Positions 54,146 to 63,106 of a DNA stretch of 64,000 nt are shown piece after piece. How positions within the stretch are numbered: the stretch's first letter is position 1; every line of letters begins with the position of its first letter. This DNA is from Gemmatimonadales bacterium UBA2982 (lineage in GTDB: Bacteria > Gemmatimonadota > Gemmatimonadetes > Longimicrobiales > Gaopeijiaceae): assembly GCA_002347035.1 (NCBI GenBank), contig DEAM01000031.1:10750-74749 (forward strand), written 5' to 3'. Position numbers and translations under genes: made by a program. Under the pieces are notes generated by a model that had not been told where the DNA came from, made no database searches, and saw nothing but the letters and a program-made list of their open reading frames with translations.

Positions 54146-55459
54146 CTAGAGACCCGCCGTGCGTCGTCCGATACTGTGGTACTCGAACCCTTCCCGATCC
54201 ATGGTTTCAGGGTCGTAGATATTTCGTCCGTCAAAAATGAGTGGCTCAGCCATCAGGTTTTTCATCCGGGTGAAGTCGGGGTGACGATATGGATGCCACT
54301 CGGTGTGTATTACCAGCGCATCTGCTTCATCCAGAACATCATAAGCAGATGACACTAGCTGAATCCGATCCCCAAAAAGAGCACGCGCTTCTTCTCCAGC
54401 TGCAGGATCATGGGCCCTAACCTCCGCCCCGCATTGAAGGAGGCCCTCGACCGTGACGATACTCGGAGCTTCTCGCATGTCGTCCGTGTTAGGCTTAAAG
54501 GCGAGTCCCCAAATAGCGATAATCCGACCCTCGAGATCGTCGCCCAAACGTTGAGTTAGACGCTCAAGCAGGGTCTCCTTCTGTATAGAATTTACGTCCT
54601 CTACGGCATCCAAAATTGACCCATTAACATCTAGTTGGTCCATAATCTTGCGGAGGGCCTTCACGTCCTTTGGGAAACAACTACCACCGTAGCCTATACC
54701 GGGAAACAAGAAGCTAGGTCCGATACGGCTATCAGACCCTACTCCCTTACGGACTGCATCAATGTCTGCACCGGTTCTCTCACAGAGCTGAGCCATTGAG
54801 TTCATAAAACTGATTCGCGTCGCAAGCATCGCATTGGCAGCATACTTGGTAATCTCAGCAGATGGCACATCCATCATCAGGATGGGAGCGCCAGCGCGAA
54901 CAAAGGGGGCGTAAAGTTCACCAAGGACCTGTGCTGCATGATCTGAGTCGACTCCCAGTACGACCCTGTCGGGTTTCATGAAGTCATCGATAGCTGCGCC
55001 TTCCTTCAGGAATTCTGGGTTCGAGCAAACATGCACGGGGTGCTCGGTCTCGGCCTCAATAGCCTCTCTGACTAACCTAGCCGTCCCAACAGGAACGGTG
55101 CTCTTGGTGATTACAACCTTCTCCCCATTCATTGCCAGACCAACAGTCTTTGCTACCTGAAGCACATGCCTTAGATCTGCAGATCCATCCTCCTCCGGAG
55201 GCGTCCCGACAGCGATAAATATTACCGTGGAAGACTCCACTCCTTTTCCTGTGTCTGTGGTAAACCTGAGGCGGCCAGCTCGCAGGTTACGCTGGATCAA
55301 TGGTTCTAATCCGGGTTCGTAAATCGGGACTTCACCCGAATTGAGCCTTTTGACTTTAGTCTCGTCTATGTCAGCACAGATGACGTCATTACCACTCTCC
55401 GCGAGGCAAGCTCCCGCGACAAGTCCAACGTATCCGGTCCCGATAACCGTGATCTTCAT
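54146..55459 (-). CDS. ugd: UDP-glucose 6-dehydrogenase
   Basis: Ugd oxidises UDP-glucose twice to UDP-glucuronate. The 437-residue protein has an N-terminal NAD domain ([13 protein letters not shown]), a central helical region and the C-terminal UDP-binding domain, with the catalytic Cys in [10 protein letters not shown]. It feeds directly into uxs. No strong ribosome site precedes the ATG. Confidence 0.96.
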   Translation of the reverse strand: MKITVIGTGYVGLVAGACLAESGNDVICADIDETKVKRLNSGEVPIYEPGLEPLIQRNLRAGRLRFTTDTGKGVESSTVIFIAVGTPPEEDGSADLRHVLQVAKTVGLAMNGEKVVITKSTVPVGTARLVREAIEAETEHPVHVCSNPEFLKEGAAIDDFMKPDRVVLGVDSDHAAQVLGELYAPFVRAGAPILMMDVPSAEITKYAANAMLATRISFMNSMAQLCERTGADIDAVRKGVGSDSRIGPSFLFPGIGYGGSCFPKDVKALRKIMDQLDVNGSILDAVEDVNSIQKETLLERLTQRLGDDLEGRIIAIWGLAFKPNTDDMREAPSIVTVEGLLQCGAEVRAHDPAAGEEARALFGDRIQLVSSAYDVLDEADALVIHTEWHPYRHPDFTRMKNLMAEPLIFDGRNIYDPETMDREGFEYHSIGRRTAGL

Positions 55460-55551
55460 TCAGAGATTAAAGAAAAAGCTGGGGGTGAGGCTGGAGATAA
55501 CAGCTAGGCACTGTCATTTGCCGAGGCCAGGCTTGGGGTCTTGGTTCATAG

Positions 55552-57540
55552 TCATTTTACACTTGCCGCCCTCAATTCAAAGAGTTGGTCTCTCAGGAGT
55601 GCTGCTCGTTCAAAATCTAGTTTCTCAGCAGCGTCGTCCATCTCTTTTTCGAGGATTTTGAGGTACTCCTCACGGTTGAACTCTTCAGCATAAGTGGAGA
55701 GTGGCTCTGATGCGGGCGGGGGCGGCCCCTGAACGTCAGCCACACGCGTCGAAAACTCAATCTCTTCGACGCTCTTTTGAATGGTCTTCGGGGTAATGCC
55801 GTGCTCCTTATTGTACTCAATCTGAATCTCACGCCGACGATTCGTCTCGTCGATACAGCGTTGCATCGAGGCGGTCATGCGATCTGCATACATAATTGCC
55901 TTACCAGAAACGTTGCGGGCCGCGCGACCGATCGTCTGTATCAGTGAACGCGCGTCTCTGAGAAAACCTTCTTTGTCAGCGTCAAGGATCGCGACCAGCG
56001 AGACCTCAGGTAGATCAAGCCCTTCCCGTAACAGATTTATCCCTACTAGTACGTCGATTTTACCAAGGCGGAGTTGCCGGAGGATCGCCATGCGCTCAAT
56101 CGTGTTGACCTCGGAGTGCATGTACCTAACCCGAACTCCTACAGACTGGAGATACTCAGAAAGATCCTCTGCCATTCGCTTGGTCAGCGTCGTCACCAAG
56201 ACCCGCTCGCTGCGGGTCTCCCTTTCCCTGATCTCTGCGAGGAGGTCGTCCACCTGACCCTGAACTGGCCGCACATCCAATGAAGGATCAACTAACCCAG
56301 TTGGACGGATGATCTGCTCAACCACAACCCCACCCGCCTGCTCGACCTCCCAATCACCTGGTGTAGCAGATATGCCTATGACTTGCGGCACCAGTTCGGC
56401 CCACTCCTCGAACTTGAGTGGCCGGTTGTCTAAAGCAGAAGGGAGGCGAAAACCGTGTTCTACCAGGGTCGATTTTCTGGAACGATCACCATTGTACATC
56501 CCATTGATTTGAGGAATTGACGCATGAGATTCGTCAACAACAATGAGAAAGTCGTCAGGGAAGTAGTCGAGCAGACATGAGGGACGTTCACCTGGCTGGC
56601 GACGGCTAGTGTAGCGGGAGTAGTTCTCAATGCCCGGGCAGGTACCAATCTCCAGCATCATCTCAAGGTCGAATTTGGTGCGCTGCTCTAGCCGCTGAGC
56701 TTCTAAGAGCCGGCCATCCCTCCGTAACCCCTCAAGCTGCCCAGCAAGCTCGTCTCGAATATCTGGCACGATCTCCTCGATAGTGCTTCGAGCCGTGACA
56801 TAGTGGCTAGCCGGATAAATCGCTGTGCGCTCTAACAAAGTGATCACTTCACCAGAAAGGGGGTCGAATCGACTGATGCGCTCAACCTCATCCCCCCAAA
56901 GCTCAATTCGAACTGCTTGTTCTTCGTACGCTGGAAAGACCTCTACCGTGTCTCCTCTGACACGAAATGTCCCTCGCTCGAATAGGTAGTCATTGCGCTT
57001 ATATTGAATATCGACGAGCCCCTTCAAGATCTCCTTCCGGGCTAGTTCCTGTCCGATTTCGACGTGCAGCATCAGGCTCCGGTAATCAATCGGATTCCCG
57101 AGACCATAGATGCAGGAAACTGATGCTACTACAATCACATCCTCGCGCTCCATAAGAGAGGATGTAGCACGCAGGCGCAGTCGCTCTATATCCTCATTGA
57201 TCGAGGCATCCTTCTCTATATACGTGTCGGTGGACGGGACGTACGCTTCAGGCTGGTAGTAGTCGTAGTACGAGATGAAGTACTCGACGGCGTTGTGTGG
57301 AAAGAGGGACTTAAGTTCACCGTATAATTGCGCGGCCAGCGTCTTATTGTGAGACATCACTAGAGTTGGACGCCCTTGCTGGGCGATCACATGCGCAATG
57401 GAAAACGTCTTGCCTGTGCCAGTTGCCCCCAAGAGCACCTGGTGACGATCACCTCTGCTGAGGCCATCGTTCAGCTCATGAATCGCTTGAGGCTGATCTC
57501 CCGCCGGTTCGTGGGGAGAGACGAGTTGAAATCCGCTCAC
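55552..57540 (-). CDS. uvrB: UvrABC system protein B
   Basis: UvrB is the damage-loading helicase of nucleotide excision repair. The 662-residue protein has Walker [10 protein letters not shown], the beta-hairpin Tyr-rich segment [16 protein letters not shown], helicase motifs VVDESH and QTIGRAARN, and the C-terminal UVR domain ([11 protein letters not shown]) that binds UvrC. GTG start. It is placed between a capsule-related gene and ugd, an unusual position for a repair gene. Confidence 0.97.
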   Translation of the reverse strand: MSGFQLVSPHEPAGDQPQAIHELNDGLSRGDRHQVLLGATGTGKTFSIAHVIAQQGRPTLVMSHNKTLAAQLYGELKSLFPHNAVEYFISYYDYYQPEAYVPSTDTYIEKDASINEDIERLRLRATSSLMEREDVIVVASVSCIYGLGNPIDYRSLMLHVEIGQELARKEILKGLVDIQYKRNDYLFERGTFRVRGDTVEVFPAYEEQAVRIELWGDEVERISRFDPLSGEVITLLERTAIYPASHYVTARSTIEEIVPDIRDELAGQLEGLRRDGRLLEAQRLEQRTKFDLEMMLEIGTCPGIENYSRYTSRRQPGERPSCLLDYFPDDFLIVVDESHASIPQINGMYNGDRSRKSTLVEHGFRLPSALDNRPLKFEEWAELVPQVIGISATPGDWEVEQAGGVVVEQIIRPTGLVDPSLDVRPVQGQVDDLLAEIRERETRSERVLVTTLTKRMAEDLSEYLQSVGVRVRYMHSEVNTIERMAILRQLRLGKIDVLVGINLLREGLDLPEVSLVAILDADKEGFLRDARSLIQTIGRAARNVSGKAIMYADRMTASMQRCIDETNRRREIQIEYNKEHGITPKTIQKSVEEIEFSTRVADVQGPPPPASEPLSTYAEEFNREEYLKILEKEMDDAAEKLDFERAALLRDQLFELRAASVK

Positions 57541-57554
57541 CTAGGGCACAGGAT

Positions 57555-59222
57555 CTATCTTGGCCGCCACCGTGCTGAGAACCTGAGATTCAGATTCCAG
57601 AGATCGGGCCCGGAGAAGTACCGGTTAAACTCACGCGTGACCACTAGACCACTGCTGACATCGAAGTCACCAACAAATAACAAACCGTGCGCACCCCAGC
57701 GAAATGATACATCGTGTCGCCAGAAACCAGCATCATTTGCACGCGCCCATTGGTAATACGCATCGTTGTCATGTACCTGACGCTCAAAGTACGTGCCAAC
57801 AAGTCCCCAGGAAGTGTACAAATCTCCACCGATGAACTGGACACTACCTCCAGGACCGATACCTGCTCCAATAATCTGGCCCCGTTGAGTGTACCCTTGG
57901 GCAACACGGTGGTGCATGTAGTATACCGGGACTGCTCGTACCTGCAGTGTTGATCCGCGCTCAAGGCTAGTGACTTCACCTTTCAAGCTGAGAATACGGT
58001 TTGACCCCATATCAACAGCCTTTTGTAGACCGAATGTGAAGGCTCGCGAATGCTCCGGTTCCAGAAGGAAGTCACGCAAATCCCACGCATGATCGTTGCG
58101 CGCCCACTCAGCGTAAATCTCTAGGCCACTCTCCGTAAGAACCCACCGACTGAAAAGTGATAACAGCTGGTCATGTTCATCATTCCCATGTGGATTCTCC
58201 TCTGTCGCAAGGCCTTTCTTCCGCAGACCCTGAAAAACAGCAAAGTAGTCTCCGAAGGGGGACCCTCCGTCGGGAACCCAGCCGTAGAAAACTCTCGTCA
58301 TACCAAGCGACAGTCCTTCGAAAAAGTCAGGCGAGTATGTGGCGACGATACCGGTGAGGAATCGATCGGTATTGGCAACTGACGGGTCGAACCAATCGGA
58401 CTGATCCAGGTTCCCCCAGATCCAGCGCGCTTCCAACTCCCCAACGGCTATATCGAGAGGTTCATTTGTTCCCAAGAACAAGTTTGGAATTCCAGGTGCA
58501 TTATTACTCATTACAAGGGCATTACGGATCCCAGGGCCCCACCAGAGTGCTGACGTACTACCTCCGAAAGAAGCACCGCCCAGATCCAGTCGAATCTCCG
58601 ACTGTCCGGGATCGAATTCCCAGAAGGAGTCCGACCCAAAACGTTGTGGGAGGTCGATGGAGTACGGATAGATGCCACCGCTCCATGGATAGGCGAATTC
58701 GTTCGCGGCAGGTGCCAACTCGAAGCTTGAGTTCTGCGCGTGAGTGATTACAGGCCGTACCATCACACTCAGGTTCCTCCAGCGGGCTTCACCGCCAAAA
58801 TCAAGAGCGGTCGTAAGGCCTTTCCCCTGCCAAACCGCCCCATCGTTTTGGCCTGTAGGAAAACGTGAGTTACTAAAAATGCTGAGTTCAGGATCGAGCG
58901 AAGAGAAATCCCAATCCTCGTCATCGTGCGCCGCTGCATTCAGCTCGGTTCGCCACGGATGGTCTCCATCAATGACAATGGATCCGAGGTCGTTCTGCAA
59001 TCCAAATCCACGCACTGTAAAGGAGCCGACATCACTACGCCCGCTAATCTGGAGCGCCCGGATATAATCCTCATACGAGCTGCCCACCCCAAGCGTCTGA
59101 GCTGAAGCAGACACTCCGAGCACAAAAGAAAGAACAGCCGTCATTGCCAACTGAACACCCAGCTGTTTGTTCGCTGCAGCGTCAGATCGCCAAACCTCAA
59201 GCCCAGCCAAGGTCTTCCTCAT
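57555..59222 (-). CDS. Wzi-like capsule assembly outer-membrane protein
   Basis: Wzi-type proteins are outer-membrane barrels that anchor or organise capsule. An internal signal-like stretch (AMTAVLSFVLGVSASA-Q) is followed by about 500 residues of barrel sequence with the family hallmark WWGPGIRNALVMSNNAPG. ATG 59220-59222 is chosen because AGGAA lies seven bases upstream; it overlaps the relA/spoT stop and gives a long n-region. A start at ATG 59144 would give a shorter signal peptide. Confidence 0.82.
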   Translation of the reverse strand: MRKTLAGLEVWRSDAAANKQLGVQLAMTAVLSFVLGVSASAQTLGVGSSYEDYIRALQISGRSDVGSFTVRGFGLQNDLGSIVIDGDHPWRTELNAAAHDDEDWDFSSLDPELSIFSNSRFPTGQNDGAVWQGKGLTTALDFGGEARWRNLSVMVRPVITHAQNSSFELAPAANEFAYPWSGGIYPYSIDLPQRFGSDSFWEFDPGQSEIRLDLGGASFGGSTSALWWGPGIRNALVMSNNAPGIPNLFLGTNEPLDIAVGELEARWIWGNLDQSDWFDPSVANTDRFLTGIVATYSPDFFEGLSLGMTRVFYGWVPDGGSPFGDYFAVFQGLRKKGLATEENPHGNDEHDQLLSLFSRWVLTESGLEIYAEWARNDHAWDLRDFLLEPEHSRAFTFGLQKAVDMGSNRILSLKGEVTSLERGSTLQVRAVPVYYMHHRVAQGYTQRGQIIGAGIGPGGSVQFIGGDLYTSWGLVGTYFERQVHDNDAYYQWARANDAGFWRHDVSFRWGAHGLLFVGDFDVSSGLVVTREFNRYFSGPDLWNLNLRFSARWRPR

Positions 59223-61422
59223 CGAAGTGTTCCTTTCGCTCGACATCGAGCACGCCCTTAACCTGCCCTATAGCTAACCTGACCTTCTCAAGTTGAGCTA
59301 GATCACGGACCTCGATCACGAATTCGCCGTGCATCCCTCCTCCAGTAGCGCGCATATCCGCATGTGAAATGTCTGTTCCCGTATCACTTATGGCCTTCGC
59401 AACGTCTGTAAGGAGCCCGCGGCGGTCAGTGCCCTGCATGTAAAGCTTAACGAAGAAACGATCGCCCTTCTGAGCAGCCCACTCAATTTCAATACGCCGA
59501 TCAGGGTCCCTAGAGAGTGAAAGTACGTTAGGACAATCCTTTCGGTGAATTGAGACTCCTCTTCCTCTAGTGACGTAACCGATGACTGGATCCCCAGGGA
59601 CAGCCTGACAACAGCGCGAGTATCGAACCATCAAGTTGTCCATCCCCTGAATGCGAACACCCCGGCCCGATATCCGCAGGCGCGCCGCCAGTTTAGCAAA
59701 GGCCGAAGGCTCTTGTTTCGCGACCTCCGTAGGGTTGTGATCAGGGTGAAACTGCTTGATGACCGCAGTGAGACCTACATCGCCCCGACCTAGCCCCACG
59801 TAGACCCGATCAAAATCCTTGTAGCCTAATGAAACCGCACCTTGATTCAGCTCTTTTTCAGAAGTCGGCAGCGTGCGTTTCGCCCTCTTCAGCTCTCGAT
59901 CCAGTATATCCTTACCTAGCTTCAAGGCATCATCAAACTCCTCTTGGCGAAGACGCTGGTGAATGTACTGGCGTGCACGTGATGTCTTCACAAACTGAAG
60001 CCAGTCCCTACTCGGCCGCTGCTTCGGGCTAGTCAGGATCTCAACGGCGTCGCCGTTCTTGAGTTCCCGAGACAACAATGCAATGCGCCCGTTGACCTTA
60101 GCGCCCGTGCACCTGTACCCGACCTCCGTATGCACGGAGAATGCGAAATCGATAGGCGTCGAACCAACGGGCAACGCCTTAACGTCACCATCGGGAGTAA
60201 AGACAAAGATCTCACCGCGGAATAGGTCCATGCGGAGGAACTCCAAGAACTCTCCTGGCTCAGCGGTGTCTTTTTGCCATTCGAGCACCTGCCGGAACCA
60301 GGTAAGTGCTTCATCTACTTCGTTCTCTTTACCCTTCGTATCCTGGTCCTGCTTGTATCGCCAGTGAGCTGCGATTCCATACTCTGCGGTACGGTGCATC
60401 TCCTCCGTGCGAATCTGGATCTCATATCGCCTCCCTCCGGGCCCAAAAACCGTCGTGTGTAGAGAGCGGTACATGTTCGACTTAGGTGTCGCTAGATAGT
60501 CGTGAAAATGCTCAGGAATTGGAGTCCATTCACTATGGATAACGCCTAATGCTGCATAGCAGTTCTGCACTGTGTCCGTCAGGACACGCATAGCCATTAG
60601 GTCGTATATTTCCTCGTATGGTCGACCCTGAGTAATGATCTTTCGGTGAATGGACCAAAGATGCTTAGGGCGCCCGCTAACGGTCGCCCGTATACCCGCA
60701 TTTTCTAGAGCCTCTGCAAGAGGGCCCTGCATCTCAAGGATTTCTTTTTCACGCCCCTTACGACGCTGTCGAATCTTTTTTCTGAGCTTATCGTAGCCTT
60801 CGGGCTCAAGGAATTTGAATGCCAGGTCTTCCAATTCCCAGCGAATCGCAGCCATTCCAAGCCGGTGAGCTAGGGGCGCATAAATCTCTCTAGTTTCGAC
60901 GGAAATTCTGTGACGTTTATGCTCAGGTAGATGTTCTAGCGTTCGCATGTTGTGGAGTCGGTCTGCCAGCTTTACCAAGATCACGCGAGCGTCACTGGCC
61001 ATGGACAACAACATCTTTCGATAGTTCTCCACTTGGTGATGCGTAGCGGACCGGAATCGCACTTTTCCTAGCTTCGTGACTCCATCCACAATAGCTGCGA
61101 CAGAAGGACCAAACCGTTCCCTCAAATCATCCACGGACGTCTCCGTATCCTCGATCGTGTCGTGCACGAGGCCCGCCACAATCGTATCCGTATCCAGTTG
61201 AAGCTGGGCTAGAATCGATGCCACCTCGACTGTATGCGTAATGTATTCGTCGCCCGACGCTCGGATCTGGCCGGTATGCGCCTCGACAGCGAAATCGTGG
61301 GCCTTTCGGATCACGTTGATGTCTAGTCGGCTCGAATACACCTCGAGCGCACCGGCGAGCGGGGTTGGAAGGTCGCTAACGACCGGGGGTGACGTGGTGG
61401 TGGTTGTCGATGACATGTCCAT
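59197..61422 (-). CDS. rel: RelA/SpoT-family (p)ppGpp synthetase/hydrolase
   Basis: A 741-residue long RSH enzyme controlling the alarmone (p)ppGpp. Domains in order: HD hydrolase (HTVEVA, VHDTIEDTE), synthetase (GRPKHLWS, YEEIYDLMAMRVL), TGS (FTPDGDVKALP), helical/zinc-finger-like region with CCQAVPGDP, and ACT. The hydrolase motifs are intact. The synthetase motif usually RXKD (bifunctional) or EXDD (RelA) reads HFHD here, within WTPIPEHFHDY. It follows the GDP-mannose epimerase-like gene after 179 bp. Confidence 0.94.
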   Translation of the reverse strand: MDMSSTTTTTSPPVVSDLPTPLAGALEVYSSRLDINVIRKAHDFAVEAHTGQIRASGDEYITHTVEVASILAQLQLDTDTIVAGLVHDTIEDTETSVDDLRERFGPSVAAIVDGVTKLGKVRFRSATHHQVENYRKMLLSMASDARVILVKLADRLHNMRTLEHLPEHKRHRISVETREIYAPLAHRLGMAAIRWELEDLAFKFLEPEGYDKLRKKIRQRRKGREKEILEMQGPLAEALENAGIRATVSGRPKHLWSIHRKIITQGRPYEEIYDLMAMRVLTDTVQNCYAALGVIHSEWTPIPEHFHDYLATPKSNMYRSLHTTVFGPGGRRYEIQIRTEEMHRTAEYGIAAHWRYKQDQDTKGKENEVDEALTWFRQVLEWQKDTAEPGEFLEFLRMDLFRGEIFVFTPDGDVKALPVGSTPIDFAFSVHTEVGYRCTGAKVNGRIALLSRELKNGDAVEILTSPKQRPSRDWLQFVKTSRARQYIHQRLRQEEFDDALKLGKDILDRELKRAKRTLPTSEKELNQGAVSLGYKDFDRVYVGLGRGDVGLTAVIKQFHPDHNPTEVAKQEPSAFAKLAARLRISGRGVRIQGMDNLMVRYSRCCQAVPGDPVIGYVTRGRGVSIHRKDCPNVLSLSRDPDRRIEIEWAAQKGDRFFVKLYMQGTDRRGLLTDVAKAISDTGTDISHADMRATGGGMHGEFVIEVRDLAQLEKVRLAIGQVKGVLDVERKEHFDEEDLGWA

Positions 61423-61560
61423 AAAATCTAGGTGTGTTCAGTCGTACTAGAACAGCCGGACGTGCCCGCGAAAGAAAAACTCAAGTAACTGGGTATGAGG
61501 AAACAGAGCCTGTGATCTCTGAGAGGAACCACTTATAGGTTGCACGGATGCCTTCTGACG

Positions 61561-61609
61561 ACGGCTGGAGGCAAATTTAACCGCGCAACGCCACTCCGCC
61601 TTCAGCCGT
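61561..61609 (-). other. 12-bp imperfect hairpin over the epimerase stop codon
   Basis: ACGGCTGGAGGC (61561-61572) and GCCTTCAGCCGT (61598-61609) pair over 12 positions with one mismatch around a 25-base loop; the right arm holds the stop codon. No T-run follows on the transcribed strand. The rest of 61423-61601 shows no gene and no convincing promoter. Confidence 0.35.
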
Positions 61610-62594
61610 GGTCAGAAGAGTATTGCTCAAGAACCTGACCCTTGACCCATTCATAGGTCTTGGAAAGGCCATCGAGAAGTGGCGCCTCAGGTCTCCACTT
61701 CAGGCGTTCCGCAATCAGCCTGTTATCTGAGTTGCGGCCCCGAACCCCAAGAGGACCAGGAATGTGCTTGATGGTGATCACTTTTCCAGCCACCTCAGCA
61801 GTCATGCTTGCCAATCGGTTGATAGACACCATCTCGTCCGACCCAATATTGACTGGTCCGGTCCAATCCGATCGGGTCAGCCTCAGAACCCCTTCTATGC
61901 ATTCATCGATATACAGAAATGACCGAGTCTGTTCACCGTCACCCCACATCTCAATCACTCCTCCATCAGCAGCCATAGCCACTTTCCGGCAGAAGGCAGC
62001 TGGGGCCTTCTCTCTGCCACCGACCCACGTCCCCTCAGGTCCGAAGATGTTGTGAAACCTAGCAATCCTCACTTCCATTCCGTAATTCCGCCCGAAAGCT
62101 AGATAAAGACGTTCGCTGAACAGCTTTTCCCACCCATATTCGCTGTCAGGATCTGCAGGATAAGCTGAGTCCTCAGAGCAATTAGGATTATCCGGATCCA
62201 TCTGATTGTGCTCCGGATACATACAAGCGGAAGAGGAATAGAAGATCCTTTTCACGTTTCTCCGATGGCACGCCTCAAGGATGTTAAGGTTCACCAAACC
62301 TGAGTTGTGCATGATGTCAGCATCGTTATCACCCGTGAATATGAAACCAGCACCACCCATGTCTGCCGCCAGCTGGTATACCTCGTCGAATTGCTGATCA
62401 ACAGCTCCACGACAGATAGTCGGGTCGCGGAGGTCACCCACAATGAAGTCGTCGGCACACGTCGGACTAAACTCAGGATATTTCAGGTCTACGCCACGTA
62501 CCCAACAATCCTCCGATTTCAAGCGGTTAACTAGATGGGAACCGATGAATCCACCGGCCCCACATACCAGCACTCTCTTAGTCTTTTTCATCAT
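61602..62594 (-). CDS. GDP-mannose 3,5-epimerase-like protein
   Basis: An extended SDR of 330 residues close to plant GME, which turns GDP-mannose into GDP-L-galactose and GDP-L-gulose. The catalytic residues line up: Cys124 in SSSACMYPE, Tyr153 and Lys157 in YGWEK, and Lys196 in GGREKAPAAFCRK; LAADMGGAGF also matches. ATG ATG start at 62592. The nearby ugd, uxs and GalE-like genes suggest it feeds a surface polysaccharide. The activity is inferred from motifs. Confidence 0.85.
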   Translation of the reverse strand: MMKKTKRVLVCGAGGFIGSHLVNRLKSEDCWVRGVDLKYPEFSPTCADDFIVGDLRDPTICRGAVDQQFDEVYQLAADMGGAGFIFTGDNDADIMHNSGLVNLNILEACHRRNVKRIFYSSSACMYPEHNQMDPDNPNCSEDSAYPADPDSEYGWEKLFSERLYLAFGRNYGMEVRIARFHNIFGPEGTWVGGREKAPAAFCRKVAMAADGGVIEMWGDGEQTRSFLYIDECIEGVLRLTRSDWTGPVNIGSDEMVSINRLASMTAEVAGKVITIKHIPGPLGVRGRNSDNRLIAERLKWRPEAPLLDGLSKTYEWVKGQVLEQYSSDHG

Positions 62595-62899
62595 TATCCA
62601 TGCTATAAAAGGACTTCTAAGGTCACTTTGACAGTTTTTTCAAAGATGCCAAGCGGCATACTGCCTGGCAATGAAACCCTATAGATCATAAAGGTCCGTT
62701 CGAGAACATCGCCCCTTCCGTCGTGAAGGTAACGCGGTCAATCCTAAATCATTGCGAGGGGACGGGCTGTCATCAACCGGACGACTCTTGTTGGCTCCGA
62801 TAACCTGGCGGGCACGTCCCCAGGTTCCGGTACGGGTCGTCTACTGGGCCCTTGAAAAAAAAGATGTACATTAGTGTTGTGGGGAAACATGTAAATAGC
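62595..62899. other. Intergenic junction region without a recognised gene
   Basis: About 300 bases between the minus-strand epimerase and the plus-strand remnant. It holds small inverted repeats (TGCCA/TGGCA near 62647-62670; AACCTGG/CCAGGTT at 62802-62808 and 62820-62826) and an A8 run near 62855. No coding frame or clear promoter is supported. Composition rises toward the right. Confidence 0.5.
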
Positions 62900-63077
62900 G
62901 CCTCCTCGGGCCGGCACTTCATTGTGTGGCCTCCAGCCGTATGTTTGGCGCAGGGTGGAGGACAAATGCCGCTCGAGGGAGGACAGGTATGATATCGATG
63001 CATGGAGCTTCTGGCTGGATCTCAAGATCCTCGCGCTGACGCTCCCCGCGGTCTTCCGTCGGCGGGGGGCGTATTAG
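62900..63077 (+). pseudogene. Frameshifted C-terminal remnant of a polyprenyl-phosphate sugar transferase
   Basis: One frame reads GRHFIVWPPAVCLAQ then QMPLEGG, like the RPGxTGLAQ and MPLEERV region of WcaJ/WbaP-type sugar transferases, and ends in TGA at 62990-62992. An adjacent frame then reads RYDIDAWSFWLDLKI through to RRRGAY and a TAG at 63075-63077, the typical C-terminus of the same family. The pieces are in order but in different frames and slightly shortened, and no N-terminal part is found upstream. It appears to be a decayed gene; an assembly or sequencing error cannot be excluded. Confidence 0.6.
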
Positions 63078-63106
63078 GTTCGCGGCGTCGAGATCCGGGA
63101 TGGCCA

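Noticed and set aside
62852..62880. TTGAAA box near an A-run as a promoter for the right-end genes
   Set aside because: No acceptable -10 box lies 16-18 bases downstream.
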